Made by a program: the position numbers and the translations under genes | In this document: one piece after another, positions 43,306 through 51,815 of the stretch | Position numbering within the stretch: position 1 is the stretch's first letter | How the letters are laid out: every line of letters begins with the position of its first letter | Source: AP-15 sp963703855 | GTDB taxonomy: Bacteria; Pseudomonadota; Alphaproteobacteria; ATCC43930; CGMCC-115725 | Direction of reading: 5' to 3' | Length of the DNA: 64,000 nucleotides | Assembly (NCBI GenBank): GCA_963703855.1 | Contig: CAVPFW010000011.1 | Span: 62,001-126,000, forward strand | Notes under the pieces: model-generated | The model's input: the letters and a program-made list of their open reading frames with translations, nothing else | The model's database searches: none | What the model was told of the DNA's origin: nothing

Positions 43306-44409
43306 GTGACCAAAACTGTCACTTACCATTCGGAAACCTACGAGTTTTTCCACGGCTCCTCGGTGGCGGTGATCGGCGCGGGCGGCAGCGTCGGTCGGGA
43401 GCTTGTCTCGCAGCTGCTGCAACTGGAGGTCGACCGGCTGCATGCTTACGACAACGACGAGAACGCGTTGTTCGAGCTCGCGACCCAGCATCAGCCCGAC
43501 CCGAGGTTTGCCGCGCGCTTCTGCGACATCGTGACGCTCGACCGCTATCCGCGCCTGCTCGACGGCGTCGACTACGTCTTTCATGCAGCCGCGCTGAAGC
43601 ACGTGCTGGTCTGCGAGCACTCGCCCTTGGCTGCGGTGGCGGTCAATATTACCGGTCTCAGCAACCTGGTCGATGCGGCAATGGCCGCGCGGGTGAAGCG
43701 GGTGGTGTTCACCAGCTCCGACAAGGCGGTCAACCCGACCAGCGTCATGGGCGGCTCGAAGTTTGTCGGCGAACGGATCGTCGCCGCCAACAACAAGCGC
43801 AACGGCGTCACGCTCACGTCCTGCACCCGCTTCGGCAACGTGGCGGGCACGCGCGGTTCGGTGATCCCGCTGTTTTACCACCAGATCGTCACCGGCCGGC
43901 ACATCACCCTGACCGATCCCGACATGACCCGCTTTTTCATGACCCTGCGCGAGGCGGTGTCGCTGACCATTCAATCGATGGTGCACGCCTGCGGCGGTGA
44001 AACCTTTATCACCAAGATGAAGACGATGCGGATCAGCGATCTCGCCCGGGCGATGATCAATGTCGTCGCGCCCGCGGTCGGGCGCCCGGCCGCCTCGGTC
44101 CGGATCGACATCGTGGGCCGCCGCCCCGGCGAAAAGCTCTATGAGGAATTGACCACCGACGAGGAGAGCTGTCGCACCCTCGATGTCGGACCCTATCTCG
44201 TCATCCAGCAGCTGCAGGCGGCGCGCGACAATGCTCCGCTGTCGGTCTACGCCCAACTCGGGCCGGCGATGCATTCGACCACCGCCTACCGATCGCAGGA
44301 CGAAGTTCCGATGAGCGTTGAGGCGATCGAGGCCTTTCTGCGCAACAACAACCTGGTTCCGTGCCTGCGTCCGGCGCCGACATGGCAGCAAGCGGAAAAG
44401 GCTGCGTAG
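43306..44409 (+). CDS. CapD/FlaA1-like nucleoside-diphosphate-sugar dehydratase/epimerase
   Basis: The 367-residue SDR has the Rossmann motif GAGGSVGRE, YDNDENALFE, DYVFHAAALKHVLVCEHSPL and SSDKAVNPTSVMGGSKFVGE. Met and Lys in place of the usual YxxxK are typical of UDP-GlcNAc 4,6-dehydratases. RPGEKLYEEL near the end binds the sugar nucleotide. It makes a modified sugar for surface polysaccharide or protein glycosylation. It lacks the membrane domain of full-length CapD. The start is GTG at 43306 with GGGGGAGGG before it. Confidence 0.87.
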   Translation: MTKTVTYHSETYEFFHGSSVAVIGAGGSVGRELVSQLLQLEVDRLHAYDNDENALFELATQHQPDPRFAARFCDIVTLDRYPRLLDGVDYVFHAAALKHVLVCEHSPLAAVAVNITGLSNLVDAAMAARVKRVVFTSSDKAVNPTSVMGGSKFVGERIVAANNKRNGVTLTSCTRFGNVAGTRGSVIPLFYHQIVTGRHITLTDPDMTRFFMTLREAVSLTIQSMVHACGGETFITKMKTMRISDLARAMINVVAPAVGRPAASVRIDIVGRRPGEKLYEELTTDEESCRTLDVGPYLVIQQLQAARDNAPLSVYAQLGPAMHSTTAYRSQDEVPMSVEAIEAFLRNNNLVPCLRPAPTWQQAEKAA

Positions 44410-44488
44410 CCGTCGCGGCGGCGCGGCGCCGCAGGCTCGGGACGATGCCGCCGCGCCCGACGGCGCGGCCCAGCGGGAGTGAGGGGTG

Positions 44489-45637
44489 ATGCGCGTTCTG
44501 GTTCTCGGCGGCGACGGCTATCTCGGCTGGCCGACCGCGATGTACTTCGCTGCCGCTGGCCATCAGGTGCTCGCCGTCGACAACTACACCCGCCGCCGCA
44601 TCGCCGCCGAAACCGATTCCGAGGCGCTGCTCGACAACCCCCGGCTCGAGGTGCGCTCGGAGATATTCAACGCCGCCGGCAACCATCGGCTCGAGGTGCA
44701 GATCGGCGACTGCGCCGATTACGCCTTCCTCTCCTCGGTGGTCGGCCGCTTCCAGCCCGACGCCGTCGTCCATTATGCCGAGCAGCCCTCGGCGCCGTAT
44801 TCGATGATCGACTTCGCCGCCGCCCGCTTTACCTTGAACAACAATTTGAACACGACCTTCAACATTCTTTGGGCGATCAAGGAATGCCGGCCCGACGCGC
44901 ATCTGATCAAGCTCGGCACGATGGGCGAATACGGCACCCCCAACATCGACATCGAAGAGGGCTGGATCGACATCGCGCATGACGGGCGGCAGGACCGCTT
45001 TCTGTTTCCGCGCCAGGCCGGCAGCCTCTACCACACGACCAAGGTGCTCGACACCGACCTGATCTGGTTTTACGTGCGCACCTACGGGCTGCGCGTCACC
45101 GACCTGATGCAGGGTCCGGTCTACGGCATCGCCACCGCCGAGACCGAGTTCGACCGCCGTCTCGCGCCGAACTTTCATTACGACGACATTTTTGGCACCG
45201 TGCTCAACCGCTTCATCGTCCAGGCGGTGGCCGGGGTGCCGCTGACCGTTTACGGCAAAGGCGACCAGATCCGCGGCTACCTGAACCTGCTCGACACCCT
45301 TCAATGCATCGATCTCGCCGCCCGCCATCCGGCGGCCAAGGGCGAATTGCGGATCTTCAACCAGTTCACCGAGACCTTCAGCGTCAACCAGCTGGCGGCG
45401 CGGGTCCAGGGCGCGGCGCGCGGGCTCGGCATCCGCGCCGAGGTGCAGTCGATCCCCAATCCCCGCAAGGAAAAGGAAGAGCACTACTACAACCCGAAAT
45501 TCACCGGCCTGAAGGCGCTCGGCCTGCAGCCCCACCTGTTGACCGACGACGTCCTCAGCCAGATGATCGAGGAAATCGCCCGTCACAAGGACCGCATCAA
45601 GACCGGGCGGATCCTGCCGCGGGTGCGCTGGAGCTAG
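44489..45637 (+). CDS. sqdB: UDP-sulfoquinovose synthase (SqdB/SQD1-like)
   Basis: Adds sulfite to UDP-glucose to make UDP-sulfoquinovose for sulfolipid or sulfonated polysaccharide. The 382-residue SDR has GGDGYLGWPTAMYFA, VVHYAEQPSAPYSM, LGTMGEYGTPNI, FPRQAGSLYHTTKVLDTDL (catalytic Tyr/Lys), LMQGPVYGIA, RGYLNLLDTLQC and IPNPRKEKEEHYYNP, which together are diagnostic. The ATG at 44489 has GGAGTGAGG before it. No sulfolipid glycosyltransferase (sqdC/D/X) is adjacent. The neighbouring CapD-like gene and PEP-CTERM genes suggest use in an exopolysaccharide. Confidence 0.9.
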   Translation: MRVLVLGGDGYLGWPTAMYFAAAGHQVLAVDNYTRRRIAAETDSEALLDNPRLEVRSEIFNAAGNHRLEVQIGDCADYAFLSSVVGRFQPDAVVHYAEQPSAPYSMIDFAAARFTLNNNLNTTFNILWAIKECRPDAHLIKLGTMGEYGTPNIDIEEGWIDIAHDGRQDRFLFPRQAGSLYHTTKVLDTDLIWFYVRTYGLRVTDLMQGPVYGIATAETEFDRRLAPNFHYDDIFGTVLNRFIVQAVAGVPLTVYGKGDQIRGYLNLLDTLQCIDLAARHPAAKGELRIFNQFTETFSVNQLAARVQGAARGLGIRAEVQSIPNPRKEKEEHYYNPKFTGLKALGLQPHLLTDDVLSQMIEEIARHKDRIKTGRILPRVRWS

Positions 45638-45679
45638 CCGCGGCGCGGCCTCAGTCGAGAATCAGGGTCTCGGGGGAGG

Positions 45680-46450
45680 CTATGATCGCGCTGCCGGACG
45701 CTGCCGCCGGCGGATGATGGCGAGGGCGACAAGGCCGGCACCGAGCAGCGCCAGCGAGGTCGGCTCTGGCACCGGCGAGGTTATGAAAACGTCATTACCC
45801 TCATTGGTGTCCTGCCACGAGGCGAAGTCGATGAGGAACGTCGCACCGATCGGGATGCCGGCATCAGTGCCGGCGCTCCAAGTGTAGGTCACCATATTCG
45901 GGGCGAAGTTGGCCGCGGCGCCTCCAGGGCCGTCCATACAGCTCATTCCCACAGTGGTGCCTTGGGTACAGCTGTCCCAATCCGGCCCGCTCAAGGTTTC
46001 CACGCTGAAGTAGTTCGCAGCGCCGCCGTGAATCGTGAAGTTATCGCACTCTTTGCCTGCTTGGGCGCCGGTACAGGTGGTGACCGACGGGGTGGTCGAC
46101 GAGAAGGTGTCGGTTAGCGTCATCGAGAAGCTTGTGACAACCGCCCCCGTGTTATTGGTGACAGGGAAGTCGCCGGCGCCGCCGTTGGGCTCGGGCTCGG
46201 TCTGGGTGAGGGGAAGATGATTGATCGCGGGGGTTTGTGCATCGATCTGAAACCATGAATTGATCGTGCTCAGATCGAACGCCACGCCGGTGCCGTTGAT
46301 CAGGTACCCCGTCGTACCGTTGGTGCTGCAAATCACCGCCCCACCGCAGGAAGTTGCGTTGTCGGCGAACGAGATTATATCGGGCGCGTGTGCCTGGGGA
46401 TTGCCAAGCCGGCCGCGGCCGAAAGCATGACGGCCGTCAGAATGAACCAC
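45680..46450 (-). pseudogene. PEP-CTERM exported protein, signal peptide out of frame
   Basis: The long frame holds about 235 residues of a beta-rich, Thr/Ser/Asn-rich secreted domain (IISFADNATSCGGAVICSTN, NNTGAVVTSFSMTLTDTFSS) and ends with the sorting signal VPEPTSLALLGAGLVALAII-RRRQR, where an exosortase cuts. A signal peptide (WFILTAVMLSAAAGL) lies in the neighbouring frame and joins near 46405 if one base is corrected. Cys pairs suggest disulfides. No exosortase gene is in this window. Confidence 0.8.
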
Positions 46451-46712
46451 GGCTCTGGACCTGATTTCGCCGCTTTTTTCAAATGCGGCCCGAGCCCGTT
46501 TGGTTAGTTGCAGCGCGTAAAGAAATCCGACAGGCCATGCGGCACGATGGCGCGCACCCGCGCCTCCACCTATTTCAGGTGCCCCGGCATCGCCGTTAGT
46601 TCCCACTGATGGACGCTCCGTCGCACCCTTGATGTCGGGCTTAACGCGTCATTCAGCCGTTTTCAAGCGGTGCGCGACAGCTCCCCGCTTTCAGTCTTTT
46701 CCGAATGCGGGC

Positions 46713-47151
46713 TCAGTCGAGCGCCAGCGGCTGGCCGTCGAGATCCTCGGCGCGCTCGATTTCGATCAGCACCGCGTGGCCGCTCTTTCTGCGGGTCGCG
46801 GTCTTTCTCGGGCTGGACGAGGCGCCGCCACACTTCCTCATAGACCGGCCCCGATTTGTGAATCCGGGCGCGGCCATAGAACCGGGCGATGCCGCCCTTG
46901 GGTAGAATGCCTTCCTCGCGCAGCTGCGGCTTTCTGAAATAGACCGTCAGCGCGGTGCCGTCGGCGAGATTGGCGTTGGTCGAGCCCTTGCCGCGCTCCC
47001 ACAGCCCGATGTGCTCGTCGTCGAACACCATCGTGCCGCCGCGCGGCGTGATCTGGGCAAACCCGCTCGGCAACACGCTGCCGACCAGGCACACATTCGC
47101 CGGAAACGCGGTGTCGATGTGGGACTGCAGGATCTTCGGAATTTTCGCCAT
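46713..47151 (-). pseudogene. pyridoxamine-5'-phosphate-oxidase-like FMN protein, late frameshift
   Basis: The product starts MAKIPKILQSHIDTAFPANV and has GFAQITPRGGTMVFDDEHIG, TNANLADGTALTVYFRKPQL and GIARFYGRARIHKSGPVYEE, a split-barrel flavin domain. Near 46785 an extra base breaks the frame. In the corrected frame it ends SGHAVLIEIERAEDLDGQPL and stops at 46713 (about 145 residues). Function unknown, probably an FMN-binding general stress-type protein. Confidence 0.8.
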
Positions 47152-47240
47152 GACAGAACTCCCTTTTGAGAACGATGCGACCCGATCACGGGTGTGGCCC
47201 AGGTTACAGGCGGTCTCCCAGTCGCCGCATCGAGCGAAGA

Positions 47241-48162
47241 TTATCGGGATTTGGCCAATGCCGGTTCGGCGTGCTCTCGGGCGAAGCCCCGAAGCGCCGC
47301 GATCAGCTCGGTGATGTCGGCCTGCACCCGGGCGAAGCCCGCGTTCTTTTCCAAGGTCTTCTGATCCATGTAGAGGGCGCGGTCGACCTCGATCTGCAGG
47401 CTGTGGCGCCGTGCCGCCGGGCGGCCCTGGCGCCTGACGATCTCGACGCCCTTGAAGATCTCGTTGATCCGTACGTCATAGCCGCGGCTGCGCAGCACGG
47501 CGGCGACAAAATCGGTGAATTCCTTGGCGCAGGTCGTGCCGTCGCGATCGCCGAGCACGAAATCGGCGGGCCGGCCGATATCCCGCGCGCTGCGTTTGGA
47601 CGGCATCGAATGGCAGTTGATGTGCCACACCGCACCGAATTGGCGGTGGAGACGGGTGCAGGCCTCGTCGAGCACGCGATGATAGGGCGTGTGGCAGCGC
47701 TCGATCCGGTCCAGGATCTCGGCCGCGGAGAGCTTGCATTCATAGATCGGCATGCCCGGCCGGGCGACCCGGCGAACCAGGCCGAGGCCGGCCCGCGTCT
47801 TGTGCGACGGCCGCAGCGGCGACGGCCACGCCCCGTCGATCAGCGCCTCGTCGATGTCGTCGACCGCGCGGTTGGCGTCGAGATAGCTGCGCGGAAACAG
47901 CGCGCCGATCAGGGTCGCTCCGTGCGCCGGTGCGGCGGCGTAGAGCTCGTCGACATAGCCGTCCTCGGCGCGGCGCAAGTTTTCGAGCGCGCAGGTGAAA
48001 CGGAAATCCTCGGGATAGTGCGATCCGCTGTGCGGTGAGTTCGAACACCAGCGGCACCTCCGCCGTCTCCGGGTCGCGGCGCCACAGCACGCCGGGGATC
48101 TCGAAGCTCATCCGCTTCAGGCCCACCGCCGGATGTTCGAGCACGGGGTCGGGCGATTTCAT
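47241..48162 (-). pseudogene. N-formylglutamate amidohydrolase family protein (copy 2), frameshifted
   Basis: The N-terminal frame reads MSFEIPGVLWRRDPETAEVP then LVFE. One extra base near 48041 shifts it. The corrected frame continues SPHSGSHYPEDFRF, the catalytic-site entry of the family, followed by RRAEDGYVDELYAAAPAHGA, INCHSMPSKRS, LGDRDGTTCA and LQIEVDRALYMDQ to the stop at 47241. Start is at 48162 or more likely 48111. It shares the overall plan of copy 1 at 3114-3986 but is clearly diverged, so it is not a recent duplicate. Confidence 0.85.
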
Positions 48163-48322
48163 CGGGCATCATGCACCCAAGGCGAGACTCTGGCGGGTCG
48201 GGGGCGACGGTTGGCCGTTGCGCTCTGTCTCCCAGAGAGTTTACGGACGGCGCTGCCGATGAGCAAGCCGGGAGGATGCGGCGGATCTGGCGTTGCGCCG
48301 TGGTTAGGCTTACCGTGGTGCC

Positions 48323-49486
48323 ATGACCGAAGCGGCGATCGACAGCGTCGAGATGGTGCGCCGGCTCGTCGCCTTCGACACCACGAGCCGCGGCTCGAAC
48401 CTGGCGCTGATCGACTTCGTGCGCGGCTATCTCGAAGGCTACGGCGTCGCCAGCGAGCTGGTCTTCGACGAGACCGGCAACAAGGCCAACCTCTACGCCC
48501 GGCTCGGACCCGCGGGGATCGGCGGGATCATGCTGTCCGGCCACACCGACGTCGTGCCGGTCGACGGCCAGGATTGGCACAGCGACCCGTTTACCGTGCT
48601 GGCCAAGGGCGACCGGCTTTTCGGCCGCGGCACGGCGGACATGAAGAGCTTTGTCGCCGTGGTGCTGGCGTGGCTGCCGCAGCTCGCCGCCCGCCCGCTG
48701 CGGATACCGATCCACCTCGCTTTTTCGTATGACGAGGAGGTCGGCTGCCGCGGCGCGCGCCGGCTGATCGCGGCCATCGCCGACCGGCCGGACCGGCCGC
48801 GCCTGTGCATCGTCGGCGAGCCGACCCTGATGCAGCCGGTGACCGGCCACAAGGGCAAGCGCAGCTTTCGCTGCCGGGTGCGCGGGTTCGAATGCCACTC
48901 GGCCCTGGCGCATCTCGGGGTCAACGCGATCGAGGCCGCGGCCGAGATGGTTGCTCTGCTCAGGGCGATGGCGCGGCGGCGGCGCGACGCCGGCCCGTTC
49001 GACCCCGAATACATTCCGCCCTACACGACGATCCAGACCGGCGTGATCCACGGCGGGACCGCGCTCAACATCGTGCCCAAGGACTGCAGCTTCGATTTCG
49101 AGCTTCGGCTATTGCCGGGCGAGGACCCCGATGCCGGGATCGGCGAGCTGCGCGACTTCGCCGAACACCGGCTGCTGCCGGAGATGCGCGCGGTGCGCCC
49201 GGAGGCGGCGATCGAGTTCGAGGAGCTGAGCGCCTTTCCCGGTCTCGATACCGCCGGCGACGCCGAGATCACCCGGCTCGTCGCTTCGTTGACGGGGGCC
49301 AACGGCACTGCCAAGGTCAGCTTCGGCACCGAGGGCGGGCTGTTTCAGCAGGCCGGCATCCCGACCGTCGTCTGCGGCCCGGGCTCGATCGAGCAGGCGC
49401 ACAAGCCCGACGAATTCATCGACCTCGAGCAGATCGCGCAATGCGAGAGGTTTGTCGGCCGCCTGATCGAATGGGTCGCCGCCTGA
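48323..49486 (+). CDS. argE: acetylornithine deacetylase (ArgE, M20A family)
   Basis: Removes the acetyl group from N-acetylornithine in arginine synthesis. The 387-residue protein has the M20 metal site SGHTDVVPVDGQDW (His74, Asp76), GRGTADMKS, FSYDEEVGCRGA (Glu138/139), VGEPT and a C-terminal FGTEGGLFQQAG. Family relatives include N-acyl amino acid deacylases, so the exact substrate is inferred. Confidence 0.88.
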   Translation: MTEAAIDSVEMVRRLVAFDTTSRGSNLALIDFVRGYLEGYGVASELVFDETGNKANLYARLGPAGIGGIMLSGHTDVVPVDGQDWHSDPFTVLAKGDRLFGRGTADMKSFVAVVLAWLPQLAARPLRIPIHLAFSYDEEVGCRGARRLIAAIADRPDRPRLCIVGEPTLMQPVTGHKGKRSFRCRVRGFECHSALAHLGVNAIEAAAEMVALLRAMARRRRDAGPFDPEYIPPYTTIQTGVIHGGTALNIVPKDCSFDFELRLLPGEDPDAGIGELRDFAEHRLLPEMRAVRPEAAIEFEELSAFPGLDTAGDAEITRLVASLTGANGTAKVSFGTEGGLFQQAGIPTVVCGPGSIEQAHKPDEFIDLEQIAQCERFVGRLIEWVAA

Positions 49487-49585
49487 CGAGCATCCGCCCC
49501 GCCGATGGCCTGCTGCCGGCGTGACGCGGCTGCCGACCGGGTGCAGGATGGCGCCGGCCTTTTTTTGAACAGCGGGAGCGCCCTC

Positions 49586-50545
49586 GTGCCCGAGCCCAAC
49601 TATGCCGTCGAGCTGACCCCGCCCGACATCGAGCCCTACCGGGCCGGCAATACCGGGGTCGAGTACGTCACGACCTTCGACAGCGGCATCGCGGGGCCGC
49701 ATGTGCTGGTTACCGCGCTGACCCACGGCAACGAGATCTGCGGGGCGATCGCCCTCGACCGGCTGTTCCGCGCCGGGCTGCAGCCGCGCCTGGGCCGGCT
49801 GACCTTGGCCTTCGACAATGTCGCGGCCTATCGCAGCTTCGACCGGCGCTATCCGGTGGTCTCGCGCTTTGTCGACGAGGATTTCAACCGGCTGTGGGAC
49901 GAGGCCACGCTCGATGGCCCGCGGCAATCGACCGAGCTCGCGCGCGCCCGGCTCCTGCGCCCGTTTGTCGACGCCGCCGATTTCCTGCTCGACATCCATT
50001 CGATGCAGTATGCGACGGCACCCTTGATGCTGGCCGGCACCTTCGAGCGGTCGGCGGCGTTGGCCCGGCGGGTCGGGATCCCCGAGCTGATCATGTGCGA
50101 CGCCGGCCATGCCGCCGGCAAGCGGATGCGCGACTATGGCGCTTTCGGCGATCCCGCCTCGGCCAAGACGGCGCTGCTGATCGAGGCCGGGCAGCATTGG
50201 CAGACCCGTGCTGCCGAAGTCGCGAGCGACGTCCTGCTGCGCTTTCTGATCGCGCTCGGCACCCTCTCGCGCGAAGACGCGGCGGCGATCGCCGGCCCGG
50301 ATTTCGACGCCCACCCGCGGCAGCGGGTCATCGAGGTCACCGAAGCCGTCACCATCACCGGCGACAAGTTCGAGTTCGCCGACGAGTTCCGCGGGCTCGA
50401 AGTGCTGTCGCCGAAGGGGACGTTGATCGGCCGCGACGATGGGCGCGAGGTGCGCACCCCTTATGATGACTGCGTGCTGATCATGCCCTCGCGCCGGCTC
50501 GCCAAGGGGCAGACCGCGGTCCGCCTCGGCCGCTTTGTCGCGTGA
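49586..50545 (+). CDS. succinylglutamate desuccinylase/aspartoacylase-family zinc hydrolase
   Basis: The 319-residue protein of the M14 AstE/ASPA group has the zinc motif THGNEICGAIALDRLF (H-x2-E), DEDFNRLW, LLDIHSM (second His) and LIEAGQHW (catalytic Glu). It hydrolyses an N-acyl amino acid. Its position right after argE supports amino-acid deacylation. The start is taken as GTG at 49586 (VPEPNYAVELTPPD) with GGGAG before it. The frame upstream to 49505 is not conserved. Confidence 0.83.
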   Translation: MPEPNYAVELTPPDIEPYRAGNTGVEYVTTFDSGIAGPHVLVTALTHGNEICGAIALDRLFRAGLQPRLGRLTLAFDNVAAYRSFDRRYPVVSRFVDEDFNRLWDEATLDGPRQSTELARARLLRPFVDAADFLLDIHSMQYATAPLMLAGTFERSAALARRVGIPELIMCDAGHAAGKRMRDYGAFGDPASAKTALLIEAGQHWQTRAAEVASDVLLRFLIALGTLSREDAAAIAGPDFDAHPRQRVIEVTEAVTITGDKFEFADEFRGLEVLSPKGTLIGRDDGREVRTPYDDCVLIMPSRRLAKGQTAVRLGRFVA

Positions 50546-51073
50546 GGGAGGGGCTCGACCTCGCCGCAGCCGCCCCGGCCAAGCGCAGCTTTGCCCCGAT
50601 CGTCGACGGCAGGGCCCGGGTGCTCGTGCTCGGCACCTTGCCGGGCGAGGAATCCTTGCGCCGGCAGCAATACTACGCCCACCCGCGCAACCTGTTCTGG
50701 CCGATCCTGTTCGCCCTGTTCGATGCGCTGCCGGCGGCCGATTACGCTGAAAAGCTGGTTTTTGCGATGGCGCACCGGGTGGCCTTGTGGGACGTGTGCG
50801 CGGTCGGCGAGCGCGAGGCCAGCGCCGACGCGACGATCCGCCGCGAGATCCCGAATGCGATCGACCGGCTGCTTGACCGCGCATCCGCTGATCCGCGCCG
50901 TCGCCTTCAACGGCACCGGCGCGCGGCGGCTCCATGACCGCCATTTCCCGCGGCGCCCGGGCCTCGCCTATCTGGCCATGCCGTCGACGAGCCCGGCCCA
51001 CGCCCGGCTCGATTTCGCCGCCAAGCTCGGCCACTGGAGCACGCTTCGGGAGGTGCTGATCGGCCAACTCTGA
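50542..51073 (+). pseudogene. DNA-deoxyinosine (hypoxanthine) glycosylase, single-base frameshift
   Basis: The uracil-DNA-glycosylase superfamily member removes deaminated adenine from DNA. It reads RVLVLGTLPGEESLRRQQYY then AHPRNLFWPI and RVALWDVCAVGEREASADAT. Near 50878 an extra base breaks the frame. The corrected frame continues AHPLIRAVAFNGTGARRLHD and LPSTSPAHA-like AMPSTSPAHARLDF to the stop at 51073. The GTG start overlaps the previous stop by four bases. Confidence 0.82.
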
Positions 51074-51150
51074 GCGATAAAGGCGGCAGCTTTGCGCGGC
51101 TGGCAATTTATCCGAAGCTGGTGGCCAGCGACGTGGATCATGTCATCCTG

Positions 51151-51193
51151 TTGCAGGGTCTGCCGATGTGTATGATATAGGCAGCTCGTACAC
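51151..51193 (+). promoter_or_regulatory. candidate vapBC promoter and operator
   Basis: A TTGCAG (51151-51156) and a GATATA (51174-51179) hexamer are 17 bases apart, and an inverted repeat GTGTA...TACAC (51168-51172 and 51189-51193) overlaps the -10 region just before vapB. Autoregulated antitoxins usually bind such a dyad. Confidence 0.35.
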
Positions 51194-51205
51194 AGTAGGT
51201 CCGAC

Positions 51206-51409
51206 ATGCGCACCAATATCGAGATTGATGACCTGCTCCTCGAGCAAGCTCTTCGGCTTACCGGCCTCAAAACCAAGCGTGCAGTCGTCGAGGCCGGGCT
51301 TCGGATGTTGCTGCGTCTCAAGGGGCAAGAGGACATCCTGCGCCTCGTCGGAAAGGTACATTGGGAAGGCAATTTGGACGAGAGCCGCGAAGGCCGTGAT
51401 TTCACGTGA
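51206..51409 (+). CDS. vapB: VapB-type antitoxin
   Basis: The 67-residue protein has a ribbon-helix-helix DNA-binding N-terminus (RTNIEIDDLLLEQALRLTGL, KTKRAVVEAGLRMLL) of the DUF2191/VapB group and a C-terminal toxin-binding tail ending LDESREGRDFT. It overlaps vapC by four bases (GTGA). Confidence 0.9.
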   Translation: MRTNIEIDDLLLEQALRLTGLKTKRAVVEAGLRMLLRLKGQEDILRLVGKVHWEGNLDESREGRDFT

Positions 51410-51795
51410 TCCTCGTCGACAGTTCGGTTTGGATCGATCTCCTCAGTAACGTCGTTACCGAGCAGGTAAGCCGGCTCCGGGAGTTGATACCGACGACGCA
51501 GCTGCTGATCGGCGATTTGATCCTGTGCGAGGTCTTGCAAGGTTTTCGGACCGAGGCGCAGGCGACCCTCGTCGAGCGGTCGCTCAGGCGTTTCGAGGAA
51601 GTCTCGCTGCTCGATGCGGAGCTGGCGGTCAGGGCAGCGGCTAACTACCGGCTGTTGCGCCGTCGCGGCATCACGATCCGCAAGACGATCGATGTCATCA
51701 TCGGCACGTTCTGCATCGAGCGCGGCCACGCACTGCTGCACTCCGACCGAGATTTCGCGCCGATGGAGCGGTTTCTCGGCCTGCAAACCGCCTGA
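51406..51795 (+). CDS. vapC: VapC-type PIN-domain ribonuclease toxin
   Basis: The 129-residue PIN protein keeps the acidic metal-binding residues Asp5 (MILVDSSVWID), Glu42 (LILCEVLQG), Asp95 (RKTIDVIIGTFC) and Asp113 (LLHSDRDF), so it looks catalytically complete. VapC toxins cut tRNA or rRNA. It starts at a GTG that overlaps the vapB stop, so the two are translationally coupled. Confidence 0.92.
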   Translation: MILVDSSVWIDLLSNVVTEQVSRLRELIPTTQLLIGDLILCEVLQGFRTEAQATLVERSLRRFEEVSLLDAELAVRAAANYRLLRRRGITIRKTIDVIIGTFCIERGHALLHSDRDFAPMERFLGLQTA

Positions 51796-51815
51796 TTTAC
51801 GTCAGCAGCCCGATT

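Noticed and set aside
49109..51106. A 665-codon open frame on the minus strand
   Set aside because: It is antisense to argE, the aspartoacylase-like gene and the DNA glycosylase, all of which have clear motifs.
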